A stretch of 64,000 nt of DNA from CAWUEZ02 sp963921355 (GCA_963921355.3 OZ001190.1:2046001-2110000); one strand, 5' to 3'. Counted from the first letter of the stretch, positions 16,319 through 25,408 are shown. A program made the numbers and translations. Notes: generated from the sequence alone by a model not told the origin.

Positions 16319-17260
16319 CTACTCCGCGGCGTCCGCCTTGGCCGCCCCGTAGACCGGCATGCGCCACTCCGGATGGGCGCCGCTTGTGCCGTGGCAGACA
16401 TCGAAATAGGTCTGCTGCAGGCGTTCGGTGATCGGCCCGACCGCGCCGGTGCCGACGGCGAGCTTGTCGATCGAGGTGATCGGCGTCACCTCCCAGGCGG
16501 TGCCGCAGAAGAACGCCTCGTCGGCGGCCACCAGCTCCGAGCGGTCGATATCCCGCTCGACCGCTGGGGTCCCCATCTCCTCGAGCAGCTGCAGGACGGT
16601 GGCGCGGGTGATGCTCTCCAGAATGTCGCTCGAGGTGTGCGGGGTGATCGGCACGCCGTCGCGGACCATGAAGAAGCACATGCCGGGGCCCTCGGAGACC
16701 TTGCCGCGGCTGTTCAGGAAGATCGCCGTGTCGTAACCGTCGCCGACCGCCTGCAGGGTCGCCAGGCGCCCGTTCTGGTAGTTGGCGTTGACCTTGGCGC
16801 GCATCGGCATGGCGTTGTCCGGTACCCGCATCCAGGAGCTCACCTGAGCCGAGATCCCCTGGGTGATCTTGGCCGACCGGGGGCGTTCGTGGGCGGTGAT
16901 GGCAAGGCCGATCGGGCCGGTCACGTTCTGGCCGCCGCGGCCGGCGATGTAGGCGGTGGTCATGATGTGGACGTTCTCGCCGCGGAACCCGTTGGCCCGG
17001 ATGAGCTCAAGCGTCTTCTCCGCGACCGCCTCCGGTGCGATCACTTCATCGTAGCGCATGAAACGCTGGGAAAAGACCAGACGGTTCATGTGCTCCGCCA
17101 TGCGGAACAGGTACATCTCCTGGTCGGCCTCGTTCCAGTATCCGCGCAGGCCTTCGAAGACCGCCGAGCCGAATTTGAAGGCGGCGGAGTCAACGTGAAC
17201 GCGGCCCTCGTCCCAGGGCACGATCCGGTCATCCATGAACACAAACTGCGGGGTCGACAT
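16319..17260 (-). CDS. ilvE: branched-chain amino acid aminotransferase
   Basis: Predicted 313-residue PLP enzyme of fold type IV that transaminates leucine, isoleucine and valine. Recognisable blocks are FVFMDDRIVPWDEGRVHVDS at the N-terminus, FEGLRGYW, the PLP-lysine region MRAKVNANYQNGRLA (about residues 155-169) and the phosphate-binding GKVSEGPGMCFFMV (about 186-199). The usual Glu-Gly-x-Gly motif is present. ATG 17260 has GAGGAA upstream. The last step of branched-chain amino acid synthesis and the first of their breakdown are both possible. Confidence 0.93.
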   Translation of the reverse strand: MSTPQFVFMDDRIVPWDEGRVHVDSAAFKFGSAVFEGLRGYWNEADQEMYLFRMAEHMNRLVFSQRFMRYDEVIAPEAVAEKTLELIRANGFRGENVHIMTTAYIAGRGGQNVTGPIGLAITAHERPRSAKITQGISAQVSSWMRVPDNAMPMRAKVNANYQNGRLATLQAVGDGYDTAIFLNSRGKVSEGPGMCFFMVRDGVPITPHTSSDILESITRATVLQLLEEMGTPAVERDIDRSELVAADEAFFCGTAWEVTPITSIDKLAVGTGAVGPITERLQQTYFDVCHGTSGAHPEWRMPVYGAAKADAAE

Positions 17261-17376
17261 GGCGGGGTTCCTCAATGCTCTCTGCAAGTCTTTGCGGCCG
17301 CGACAGGAGCCGGTGACGGCGCCAAGCTAGGCTTTCTCGGCGCCCGGGCCAAGTGGGCAGCACGCGGAAGGGGCGG

Positions 17377-18741
17377 CTACCTGCCGAGCATGGCCGCCAT
17401 GCCCTTCTGGCGCAGCGCTTCGGCCTTCTCCGATCCCTCAATCAGTTCGACCAGTCGCACGGTGCAGAACAGATCGGTGGAGGATACGGCGGCATCGTTG
17501 GCTTCGAGCCGCTTCAGCAGGCCTTCGGAGCGCTGACCGAGATCGCCGCCGATCGACTTCAGGGCGCCGTCGATCTCCGCCTCCAGGCCGACATCGCCGG
17601 CGTATTGACGGCAGAGGCGCAGCGAGACGATCTGATCCTCGACGGCGCGGAACCTGTCCCGGGACTCCTGGGCCGATCCGGCCGCCTGGTCGAGTGCGGC
17701 GATCGCGTCGCGGGCTTTCGGCGCAGCTCCGCTCACCACGGTCTCGCGCGCGATCCGACCGAGCTCGGCCTTGACCCGCTCGATCTGCCGAGCCACGCCG
17801 CGGCCGCCGCCCCCGGCGGCGGCCGCCTCGCGTTCCAAAGTCTTGAGTTCCTTGCCGAGCGCGCGGGCGACGGCGACCGGATCCTCACGCTGCTGTTCGG
17901 TCTCGGTGCGGACGTCGACCAGCCTGTCCTCGCGTTGGCTGGCAACCGCTTCGCCGACCTGGGAGGACGCCGAGCCGACAAGATCGCCGACGCCTTCGGC
18001 CACCAGTCGCTCGATCAGATGCGGCAGCATCGCCGGCGATTTCAGCCGGGCCATGAGAATCATCACCAGGGTCGGCAGGCCGCCGCGATCGATCGCCGCC
18101 GTCCGGGTCAGGGCCTCGACGATCGCCGCCAGGCCGTCGCCGTCGACCTCCGCGATCGGCGGTGCGGGCAAGGTACGGCACATCGTGGTGACGGGCCCGG
18201 CAATGGCCAGCGCGGTGATGACGTCGTCGAGCGCTGCCAGCATGTTGGCGTCGCCGAGCCGGTCCTGCAGAGCCTTGCGTCCGCCCTTTTCCCGCGCCGC
18301 CGCGTCACGGCGCTCGACAAGCGCGCGATGGGCCGCCGCCCAGAGCGGCTTGCCAACCGCGTCGACCGCAGCCGCGTCCTCGCTGTCCAGGGCTTTTGCG
18401 GCTTCTGTGGCCTGGGCGATCTCGGCTTCAAGCGCGCTCTCGACGAGCGTCCAGATCGGGGCGATCGACGCTCGGGGAATTCGACCCATGGCCTTGCGCG
18501 GCGTCTTCGGGTCGTACAGCAGGTCCTGGAAAGGGCGGCAGAACAGGCGAAGTGGGGTGTAGCGGCGCGGCGGCCTGGCCAGGCGGAGGCGCGGACGCAT
18601 CTGCGCCAACATCACAAGGGCGGCGGCGCGCTGGTTATCCCGCAGGCGGCGGGTCTCCAGTGTCGTGACGAGCTGGTCGAACTCCCGTTCGGGAATGTCG
18701 AACAGTTTTTCGGCCAGGCTGTCCAGCGGACTTGCGGTCAC
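17377..18741 (-). CDS. conserved hypothetical protein, largely helical
   Basis: Predicted 454-residue soluble protein with no motif I recognise. It is Ala/Leu/Arg-rich and probably almost all helical. An N-terminal block (SLAEKLFDIPEREFDQLVTTLE) and the stretch RYTPLRLFCRPFQDLLYDP (about residues 60-80) look conserved. A Gly/Ala-rich linker near residue 320 is followed by coiled-coil-like helices. GTG start is two bases after the upstream stop, with GAGGAGG inside the end of the upstream gene, so the two are translationally coupled. Probably acts together with the products of 18743-19912. Function unknown. Confidence 0.65.
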   Translation of the reverse strand: MTASPLDSLAEKLFDIPEREFDQLVTTLETRRLRDNQRAAALVMLAQMRPRLRLARPPRRYTPLRLFCRPFQDLLYDPKTPRKAMGRIPRASIAPIWTLVESALEAEIAQATEAAKALDSEDAAAVDAVGKPLWAAAHRALVERRDAAAREKGGRKALQDRLGDANMLAALDDVITALAIAGPVTTMCRTLPAPPIAEVDGDGLAAIVEALTRTAAIDRGGLPTLVMILMARLKSPAMLPHLIERLVAEGVGDLVGSASSQVGEAVASQREDRLVDVRTETEQQREDPVAVARALGKELKTLEREAAAAGGGGRGVARQIERVKAELGRIARETVVSGAAPKARDAIAALDQAAGSAQESRDRFRAVEDQIVSLRLCRQYAGDVGLEAEIDGALKSIGGDLGQRSEGLLKRLEANDAAVSSTDLFCTVRLVELIEGSEKAEALRQKGMAAMLGR

Positions 18742-18742
18742 C

Positions 18743-19597
18743 CTACGCCTCCTCGCGCATGGCCTTGGCCCGGCGTTGCTCGACCCGCAGCAGCAGTTCG
18801 AAATCGGTCTCTCCCGATTGCCAGTTCTGCATCGGTTTGACGAACTTGCGCATGGCGCTCTCGATGTCGCCCCAGGCCCTGCCCTTCTGGGCCTCGAGTT
18901 CCTTGGTCGGCACCAGCGGCAGCATCCGCACGATCTCTTCCAGGGTCTCCACCTGTTCGTGGATTGCCGCCTCGACCACACCCTCCCAGAGACCGATGAC
19001 ATGCTCCCAGCCGTCCAGCAACCAGGCGGTCCGGGCCATCAGCGACCGGATCTCACGCGAGGCGGTCTGCCATCGGCCCAGAACGTCGGCCAGATCGTTG
19101 GCGTGATCATCGATCTCTCCGATCAGTTGCTGGCCGACGTCGATGGTCAACGCGGCGACGTCGGCGGTCAGGAAGGACAGCCCGTCAGGGTCGGCGTTCG
19201 AACGGCGGCCCCAGGTGGTCAGGTTCATCCTGAACGACTTGAGCCGGGTCATCAGGCGTCGCAGACGGCATTCGTGCGGCATTGAGGCGATACCGACCGG
19301 AGCGATCATGTCCGACCAGCTCTCCAGGTCCTTGTAGAGTTGCTCGGCGGAGACGTTCAGGCCCTCGGCAATGCCGGCGATGATCTGGCGCACCTTGCGC
19401 TGACCGGCCGACGAGGTCAGATCGGCCACCGAGAGTTTGACCTTGTCCTTGGACAGGCGGTTCACGGCAGCGTTGATCAGGTAGTAGTTCGCCAGCAGAC
19501 GCTCGTTCTCTTCCTGCTGGATCGCGGCTTCGGCCGCGTCGATCCCGTCCGGTCCGGTCAGTCCGGTCATCGCGATCTCGTGGGCGCAGCGCCGCAT
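18743..19597 (-). CDS. conserved hypothetical protein, C-terminal part of a TAG-interrupted gene
   Basis: This 284-codon stretch is in the same frame as the 92-codon stretch at 19634-19912, separated only by a TAG (19634-19636) and 12 sense codons (LIETRKAKTPGE). The protein is helical and cysteine-poor, with EENERLLANYYLINAAVNRL near the start and a long amphipathic C-terminal region. No ribosome site precedes the first ATG, which supports the view that it is the continuation of one gene of about 389 codons rather than a separate gene. Coupled to the unknown gene that follows. Function unknown. Confidence 0.6.
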   Translation of the reverse strand: MRRCAHEIAMTGLTGPDGIDAAEAAIQQEENERLLANYYLINAAVNRLSKDKVKLSVADLTSSAGQRKVRQIIAGIAEGLNVSAEQLYKDLESWSDMIAPVGIASMPHECRLRRLMTRLKSFRMNLTTWGRRSNADPDGLSFLTADVAALTIDVGQQLIGEIDDHANDLADVLGRWQTASREIRSLMARTAWLLDGWEHVIGLWEGVVEAAIHEQVETLEEIVRMLPLVPTKELEAQKGRAWGDIESAMRKFVKPMQNWQSGETDFELLLRVEQRRAKAMREEA

Positions 19598-19633
19598 CTC
19601 TCCGGGAGTCTTGGCCTTGCGGGTCTCGATCAG

Positions 19634-19912
19634 CTAATGGAAGGCGCGGTCGTGAACCGTCATCCGGAACACATCGCGTACCGAGGCCCAGCCGATGATG
19701 TAGACTCCGCTGCTGCCGGACAGACCGGGCACGATGATTTCCAGTCCGTCCTTGCCGTCGGACCGGGCCCGCGCATAGGCCAGCATCGGCGTGGTGAACG
19801 GCACGACCACGCCGCGTTCCTCGAAGGTCGATGGCCAGTACTTGGTATTCAGATGGCCCGGCTGCTCGTCCTGAGACTGCGTTGCAGCCGCCCCGTCCGC
19901 CGATTTGCTCAT
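19634..19912 (-). CDS. conserved hypothetical protein, N-terminal part of a TAG-interrupted gene
   Basis: A 92-codon frame starting MSKSADGAA and ending in a TAG. The middle VVVPFTTPMLAYARARSDGKDGLEIIVPGLSG looks like a folded strand-rich domain, and the end VRDVFRMTVHDRAFH stops in mid-helix. Downstream codons continue in the same frame into 18743-19597, so the stop probably replaces a sense codon (CAG to TAG is one change). It may be a nonsense mutation, a sequencing error or a programmed readthrough site. Part of a minus-strand operon that starts at 20956. Confidence 0.55.
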   Translation of the reverse strand: MSKSADGAAATQSQDEQPGHLNTKYWPSTFEERGVVVPFTTPMLAYARARSDGKDGLEIIVPGLSGSSGVYIIGWASVRDVFRMTVHDRAFH

Positions 19913-19988
19913 GCCGCAGATCCAAACGCTACCGATCCCCGGAACTTGGCCGAAATCGACCGCCTGCGCATCTATTATGTGCCCGGTT

Positions 19989-20609
19989 TCAGCCGCCGCC
20001 AGCCGGTTTCGGCAGGCCTCCCAGGGTGCGGAATTGCTTCAGGTATGCGCGCTTGGCGTCGTCGGGTGCCGCCGGTTCGATGGTGATGTGGCGGGCGAGG
20101 CGCGGCGTGCCGAAGAACTTGCGGGCCTCGACCGGGTCAAAACCGGCGATCTGGGTCGCCTCCAGATAGGCGGCGATCCGGTCGGCGCGCTTGATCAGGG
20201 CTTCGACGGTGGCCGGAAGGGTTGCCGGCAGCCCGAACCGGAGGTGGATGGCGCCCATCAGGCGGCGGTCGATCTCCTTGTAGTCGGCCCCGATGATGGC
20301 CTTGACCGGTGTGATCATGTCGCCGATCACGTATTCCGGGCCGTCATGCAGCAGGGCCGCAAGCCGCCACTTTCGGGGCAGGTTGGATCGGATGACGGTG
20401 ACGATCTGTTCGACCAGGATCGAGTGCTGGGCCACCGAGTAGGCCCATTTGCCGGCGGTCTGTCCGTTCCACCGCGCGACGCGGGACAGGCCATGGGCGA
20501 TGTCTTCGATTTCGACGTCGAAGGGGGACGGATCGGCGAGATCCAGACGCCTGCCGCTCAACATCCGCTGCCAGGCGCGGGGCGGCTCGGCCGCACGGGC
20601 CCGGCTCAT
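19989..20609 (-). CDS. HD-domain hydrolase (YfbR-like)
   Basis: Predicted 206-residue phosphohydrolase. The HD signature is complete: His in YSVAQHSILV (about residue 62), HD in ALLHDGPEYVIGDM (about 85-98) and a later Asp in IKRADRIAAYLEA. This spacing and the LLHD-x-PEY pattern match the YfbR / YfdR-type 5'-deoxynucleotidase-like branch. The gene overlaps the upstream membrane-protein gene by four bases (ATGA). Nucleotide or deoxynucleotide monophosphates are likely substrates by family. Confidence 0.85.
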   Translation of the reverse strand: MSRARAAEPPRAWQRMLSGRRLDLADPSPFDVEIEDIAHGLSRVARWNGQTAGKWAYSVAQHSILVEQIVTVIRSNLPRKWRLAALLHDGPEYVIGDMITPVKAIIGADYKEIDRRLMGAIHLRFGLPATLPATVEALIKRADRIAAYLEATQIAGFDPVEARKFFGTPRLARHITIEPAAPDDAKRAYLKQFRTLGGLPKPAGGG

Positions 20610-20956
20610 CGATGCAGTCTTCGATCTTCGGAATTGTCGGAGCGGCGGCGCCACCACATCCAGATGCCCACACCTGCCAGCGGCCCGGCGGCAATCAGCA
20701 CGCGGGTCGCGATCGCCGTATTGATCTGGCCGATATACTCCACATCGAACAGGCCCTCGCAGCGTTCACGCGCTTCCGCATCATAGTATCGCGTTGCGCA
20801 GCCACGCTTGCCGGCAGCACGCTCCTGGGCGATGACCCTGACTGTGTCGGGCCAGTTGGATGAAAATGTCGCGGCCATAGCGAGACCCCACAGTACCGAA
20901 ACCACCACGGCCACAGACAGCACTATGGAAGCACCCGTGCGGGTCATACATTTCAC
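20606..20956 (-). CDS. small membrane protein, hypothetical
   Basis: Predicted 116-residue protein with an N-terminal hydrophobic segment (IVLSVAVVVSVLWGLAMAA, about residues 11-29) and a second near the C-terminus (VLIAAGPLAGVGIWMWW) followed by an Arg-rich end. Between them is a soluble loop with two cysteines (RGCATRYYDAEARERCEGL) that could form a disulfide in the periplasm. It is the first gene of a four-gene minus-strand operon and overlaps the HD gene. Function unknown. Confidence 0.6.
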   Translation of the reverse strand: MKCMTRTGASIVLSVAVVVSVLWGLAMAATFSSNWPDTVRVIAQERAAGKRGCATRYYDAEARERCEGLFDVEYIGQINTAIATRVLIAAGPLAGVGIWMWWRRRSDNSEDRRLHR

Positions 20957-21057
20957 ATAGCGATTGCAGCGGGATTCGGCAATGGTGAGGTGCCGGCGTG
21001 GGGTTGACCGCCTCCAACGGGCGCACCATGGTCTAGCCCGCCATTCGGACCCAAATC

Positions 21058-22290
21058 ATGACCACAGCTTCACCCACCGTCGACCCGGACGCCGGTTCCT
21101 TTCGCGATGACGTCAAAGTCATTTCGCTGATCGGCGTCGCGCATTTCTTCAGCCATTTCTACATCCTGCTGCTGCCGCCGCTGTTTCCGATCCTGAAGGC
21201 GGTGTTCGCGGTGTCCTATGTCGAGCTTGGGTTGATCATCACCGTGTTCTCGGCGGCGACCGGAATCAGCCAGATCCCGCTCGGCTATCTCGTCGACCGG
21301 GTCGGCGCGAAGTGGATCCTGATCGGCGGCCTGGCGCTGCACGGCCTCGCGTTCGTGCTGATCGGGGTCACCGGCGACTACTGGAGCGTGCTGGTGCTGA
21401 TGGTCGTCGCGGGCATCGCCAACGGGGTTTACCACCCGGCCGACTACGCGATCCTGTCGGCCTCGGTCTCCGAGAAGCGGATGGGGCGGGCGTTCTCGCT
21501 GCACACCTTCACCGGATTCGCCGGCTTCGCGGTCGTCCCGACCACGATCATCGCGCTGGAGAGCGTTTTCGGCTGGCGCCTGGGTGTCGCCCTGTGCGGT
21601 GTCGCCGGCATGATCGCGGCGCTCATGCTGATCGTGTTCGGCAGACGCCTGCGGCACACGCCGGGTGCCGACAAGCGCAACAAGACGGCCAAGGCGGGCG
21701 ACGGCGAGGTCGGCCTGTCGATCATGCTGAACCCTGCGATCCTCATGTGCCTCGCCTTCTTTCTGCTGCTGGCCTTGAGTTCGGGCGGGATCAACAACTT
21801 CCTGGTGTCGGCGTTGAACGCGCTGCACGGAACGCCGATCGCCTCGGCGACCGCGGGCCTGACCGGCTACCTGGTCGGATCGACGCTCGGCATTCTGGCA
21901 GGCGGAGTCATCGCCGACCGGACCCGACACCACAACCGGGTCGCGGCGACCTGCTCCCTGCTGACCGCGATCGCGGTCTTCATCGTCGGGTCGACGGTCC
22001 TGCCGCTCTGGGCCCTGATCGCCCTGATGACCGTTCAGGGGCTGACCCACGGCATCATCATGCCGAGCCGCGATATGATCGTGCGCTCGGTCACGCCGAC
22101 AGGCTCGATGGGCAAGGTGTTCGGCTTCGTGTCGACCGGATTCAGCCTCGGCGGGATCTTCGCGCCGCTGCTGTTCGGGTTCCTGCTGGATCAGGGCGAG
22201 CCGAGCCTGGTGTTCCACGTGATCGCGGGCTTCATGCTGATCTCGCTGGTCACCGTCTTCTCGGTTGGCCGACGCAAGACAGCGGGCTGA
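21058..22290 (+). CDS. MFS transporter
   Basis: Predicted 410-residue major facilitator protein with about 12 membrane segments. The N-half motif A is GYLVDRVGAKW (about residues 77-87). The fosmidomycin-resistance-like layout, with YHPADYAILSASVSEKRMGRAFSLHTF after the fourth helix, points to the Fsr/YfcJ-like branch of efflux carriers. A central charged loop (about residues 200-220) separates the halves. No clear ribosome site. Possible drug or small-molecule export. Confidence 0.82.
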   Translation: MTTASPTVDPDAGSFRDDVKVISLIGVAHFFSHFYILLLPPLFPILKAVFAVSYVELGLIITVFSAATGISQIPLGYLVDRVGAKWILIGGLALHGLAFVLIGVTGDYWSVLVLMVVAGIANGVYHPADYAILSASVSEKRMGRAFSLHTFTGFAGFAVVPTTIIALESVFGWRLGVALCGVAGMIAALMLIVFGRRLRHTPGADKRNKTAKAGDGEVGLSIMLNPAILMCLAFFLLLALSSGGINNFLVSALNALHGTPIASATAGLTGYLVGSTLGILAGGVIADRTRHHNRVAATCSLLTAIAVFIVGSTVLPLWALIALMTVQGLTHGIIMPSRDMIVRSVTPTGSMGKVFGFVSTGFSLGGIFAPLLFGFLLDQGEPSLVFHVIAGFMLISLVTVFSVGRRKTAG

Positions 22291-22321
22291 GGCCCCGGTC
22301 TCGGCCTCGCGGCCGAACCGG

Positions 22322-22388
22322 GATGACGGGCAACTGTCGTCATCCCCCCCGGATTAAATCCGGGGGGAGCCCGCACTCCGATGCGGGC
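22322..22388. terminator. triple hairpin between convergent genes (REP-like, possible bidirectional terminator)
   Basis: Three adjacent inverted repeats: GATGAC/GTCATC (22322-22327 / 22339-22344), CCCCCCGGAT/ATCCGGGGGG with a TAA loop (22345-22354 / 22358-22367), and GCCCGCA/TGCGGGC (22369-22375 / 22382-22388). They lie between the stops of two convergent transporter genes. The central stem is very strong but lacks a T-run; the sequence resembles the GTCATCCC-type dispersed repeats of alphaproteobacteria. Confidence 0.5.
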
Positions 22389-22408
22389 GACGGCCGGGAC
22401 CCCGCGGT

Positions 22409-23332
22409 CTACGAACCCTTCGCCAACTGGGTCTCGCGGTGGATGACGTAGAGGCCGCTGGCGACGACGATGCTGCCGCCGGCGACGACCCAAATGTCCG
22501 GCACGTCGCCGAAGACCAGATAACCCCAGAACGCGGCGAAGATGATCTGGGCGTACTGGAACGGCGCCAGGGTGGCGGTGGTGGCGATCTTGTAAGCCTG
22601 GATCAGGATCAGGTGGGAGATGCCGCCGAGCGCGCCCATCACCGCCATCCACCCGACCTGGGTCCAGGTGGGGGTCTGCCAGAAGAACGGCAGCAGCAGC
22701 GAGGTGCCGAGTGTGCCCATCAGCGCCGTGTAGAACAGCATGGCCAGCGTGTCTTCGGTCTTGGTCAGCATCCGGGTGACGATCACGAAGATGGCGAAAA
22801 CGAAGGCCAGGAACACCATCAGCCCGTAGGCCCAATGCACCTCGGCGAAGCCCGGGCGCACGATGACCAGGACACCGATGAAACCGACCACGACGGCGGC
22901 CCAGCGTCGCGGCCCGACCCGTTCTCCCAGGATCGGAATCGAGAGAGCGACCACGAACAGGGGGGCGACGAAGCCGATCGCCACCGCGTCCGCCAGCGGG
23001 ATGTAGGTGATGGCGGTGAAGAAGCTGAGCGTGGCGATTAGCAGCAGCACCCCGCGCAGCAGGGTCAGGCCGACGCGGCGCACCCGCAGCAGCGGCATCA
23101 GCCGGGTTCCGGGGAACAGCACCAGCATGAACCCGAGATGAAAGGCATACCGGCCCCATGCCACCATCGGCACCGGCAACTGCTGGCCCAGATGTTTGGC
23201 CACCGTGTCCATGGTCGCGAACAGAAGTTCGGCGACGACCAGCAGCACGATCCCACGGAGCGCGTTCTCCGAAACATCCTGGGAGGCGGTCGCGTTCGGA
23301 GATAAAGGCGGCGGCGGGGAGGGTTCGGGCAT
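22409..23332 (-). CDS. DMT superfamily (EamA) transporter
   Basis: Predicted 307-residue membrane protein with ten hydrophobic segments in two EamA repeats of about 130 residues each. Typical features are the first helix GIVLLVVAELLFATMDTVAKHLG, the end of repeat 1 IPLADAVAIGFVAPLFVVAL and the matching FQYAQIIFAAFWGYLVFGDVP in repeat 2. The start at 23332 is chosen for position before the first helix. Such carriers export amino acids or other metabolites; substrate unknown. Confidence 0.85.
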   Translation of the reverse strand: MPEPSPPPPLSPNATASQDVSENALRGIVLLVVAELLFATMDTVAKHLGQQLPVPMVAWGRYAFHLGFMLVLFPGTRLMPLLRVRRVGLTLLRGVLLLIATLSFFTAITYIPLADAVAIGFVAPLFVVALSIPILGERVGPRRWAAVVVGFIGVLVIVRPGFAEVHWAYGLMVFLAFVFAIFVIVTRMLTKTEDTLAMLFYTALMGTLGTSLLLPFFWQTPTWTQVGWMAVMGALGGISHLILIQAYKIATTATLAPFQYAQIIFAAFWGYLVFGDVPDIWVVAGGSIVVASGLYVIHRETQLAKGS

Positions 23333-23465
23333 GGCCCGGACCGTGACACACGCTTGCCGCATTGGGAATTGAGGATTGCGCCCTTCCTCAGCGTCGGCGA
23401 AGCGGCTAGAACGTCGGCGGGGTGAAGATGGACCAACGCCCTTTCCGGCCAAGGATGATCCGAAG

Positions 23466-24185
23466 ATGAGCCTGTACGACAGCGAGCGGCGGTACCGTCG
23501 GCGTATGTGGGGCGGGATGATGCGCTTCCTGGTGTTCGCCGGCATCGTCTTCGCGACAGGCATGGTCGCCTACAACTTCGGAGCTGAGGATCTGGCCAGT
23601 GCGCGGCGCCAGCAGCAGGAGCTGCTGCTGGAGATCGAACAGGCGCGCAGCGCGGTCGAGCAGGAGGCTGCAAATCTTCGGGTGGCGGTCGAGAAGGCCC
23701 GCCTCGATGTCGCGGAGTGGGAACGCCGGTATGGACGCGATGTCCCGACCGGCGAACGCGAGCGGTTGCTGTCCCTGGTTGATGAGCGTCTTGCCGCCGG
23801 CCTCGACCCCGAACGCCTCGCCTTTCTGATCACCGCCGCCGAGGAGCGGCGCGACTGCGAAGCGGTCGAGACCAAGCGCTTCCTGGTGAAGACCCCGCTG
23901 TACGACGGTCCCAACACGAGCGTGTCCTTCGCCGGTGAGGCGGTGACCATCACGGCGATCGGGGAGTCGGAACGGACCGAGGCCGGCCTTCCGCAGGCCT
24001 GGTACGATCCGATCAAACCCGTGACCCTGACTTTGACCCGGATCGACGGCGAAGCCGTTGACGTTTCGGGACTCCTGCCGCTGCAGCGGTCGGTGATCCA
24101 GGGTGACTACGAACACCACTTCATGGTGCAGGTGGGCGCGCGGGGCTTTGCCGAGGTGACGGCCGAGCGCTGCGCCTATCCATGA
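23466..24185 (+). CDS. membrane-anchored coiled-coil protein, hypothetical
   Basis: Predicted 239-residue protein. A basic N-terminus is followed by one membrane segment (MRFLVFAGIVFATGMVAYNFG, about residues 19-39) and a coiled coil of about 50 residues (EEL..EIEQARSAVEQEAANLRVAVEKARLDVAEWE). The rest is a soluble, presumably periplasmic, beta-rich domain with two cysteines. It overlaps the following MFS gene by four bases (ATGA), so the two are co-translated. No family recognised. Confidence 0.65.
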   Translation: MSLYDSERRYRRRMWGGMMRFLVFAGIVFATGMVAYNFGAEDLASARRQQQELLLEIEQARSAVEQEAANLRVAVEKARLDVAEWERRYGRDVPTGERERLLSLVDERLAAGLDPERLAFLITAAEERRDCEAVETKRFLVKTPLYDGPNTSVSFAGEAVTITAIGESERTEAGLPQAWYDPIKPVTLTLTRIDGEAVDVSGLLPLQRSVIQGDYEHHFMVQVGARGFAEVTAERCAYP

Positions 24186-25375
24186 CCGGCGCTTCAGCAG
24201 CGGCTCCGGCGCATGCGCTGACCGCGGCGCAGATCCGCTGGACCCTGGTCGCCCACTACACCTCGTCGATGACCATCGGGCTCGCGGTCGGCGGCATTGT
24301 CCCGCTGATCGCCGTGACGCTGGAGGCGCGGGAGGTCGACTCCGTCGTCATCGGTATCAACTCCGCCATGACCTCGGTCGGCGTGTTGGCGGTGGCGCCC
24401 TTCGCGCCGGCGATCGTGCGCCGTATCGGGGCCAGTGTCGGCATCGTCCTCGGCCTGATGATCTGCTCGGCCAGCGTCCTGGCCATGGCTTTCGTCGAGA
24501 ATATCTGGCTCTGGCTGATGCTGCGGTTCCTGATCGGGGCCGGGGTGTCTATCCAGTGGGTGGTCAGTGAAACCTGGATGAACGCCATCACCCATGAGCG
24601 TCAGCGCGGCATGGTGATGGCGCTCTACGTCACCTCGATCGCCGCCGGTTTTGCCCTCGGACCGATCATGCTGACCCTGATCGGAACCGAGGGGGTGCTG
24701 CCATTTGCCGCCGTCGCCGCCGTGGTCGCGCTGACCGCCGTGCCGATGATCCCGATCCGGCGCCTGGTGCCGCCGCTCGCGTTGGATACCCGGGGCAGCG
24801 TGCTAAGGCTGATGCGTGACGCCCCGACGATCTTCGGGGCGGTGATGGCGGTCGGCCTCGTCGACGCCGCCTTCTTTACCTTCCTGCCGCTCTACGGACT
24901 GCGGATCGGGATGGCGGAAGATCAGGCGATCACTCTGTTGTCGGTGGTGTTCGCCGGCAATCTCTTCCTGCAGATCCCGCTCGGCTGGATCGCCGATCGG
25001 GTGAACCGGCGCGGCCTCCTGCTCGTGCTGGGCTGCATCTGCGTGGTCTGTCCACCGATCGCCGCCACGGTGATCGGGACAGCTTCCGCGCTGGCCTATC
25101 CGATCCTGTTCATCTGGGGGGGCGCCAGTTTCGGTCTGTATACCGTCGGGGTCACGATGCTGGGCGAGCGCTACCTCGGCGGCGAACTGGCGGCGGCCAA
25201 CGCCGCCTTCGTGATGACCTTCGAACTGGCTAACCTGATCGGCCCGCCGTTGGCCGGTTGGTCGATCGAGGCCTGGGCGCCGACCGGGCTGATGGCCTAC
25301 ATGACGATCGTGCCGATCGGCTTTGTCGCCATCACCGTGCTGCGTGGCTGGATCCGAAGACGGGGCGTGTCATGA
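24182..25375 (+). CDS. MFS transporter (YcaD-like)
   Basis: Predicted 397-residue major facilitator carrier with 12 membrane segments. The motif VSETWMNAITHERQRGMVMALY (in the fifth-helix region, about residues 129-150) is characteristic of the YcaD-like branch of the family. The C-terminal half has the repeat of motif A, GWIADRVNRRGLLL. It overlaps the coiled-coil gene upstream. A cupin gene follows 33 bases downstream. Substrate unknown. Confidence 0.83.
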   Translation: MTGASAAAPAHALTAAQIRWTLVAHYTSSMTIGLAVGGIVPLIAVTLEAREVDSVVIGINSAMTSVGVLAVAPFAPAIVRRIGASVGIVLGLMICSASVLAMAFVENIWLWLMLRFLIGAGVSIQWVVSETWMNAITHERQRGMVMALYVTSIAAGFALGPIMLTLIGTEGVLPFAAVAAVVALTAVPMIPIRRLVPPLALDTRGSVLRLMRDAPTIFGAVMAVGLVDAAFFTFLPLYGLRIGMAEDQAITLLSVVFAGNLFLQIPLGWIADRVNRRGLLLVLGCICVVCPPIAATVIGTASALAYPILFIWGGASFGLYTVGVTMLGERYLGGELAAANAAFVMTFELANLIGPPLAGWSIEAWAPTGLMAYMTIVPIGFVAITVLRGWIRRRGVS

Positions 25376-25408
25376 TGGGGCCTGTCGCGACATCTTGGGG
25401 AGAGCGCC

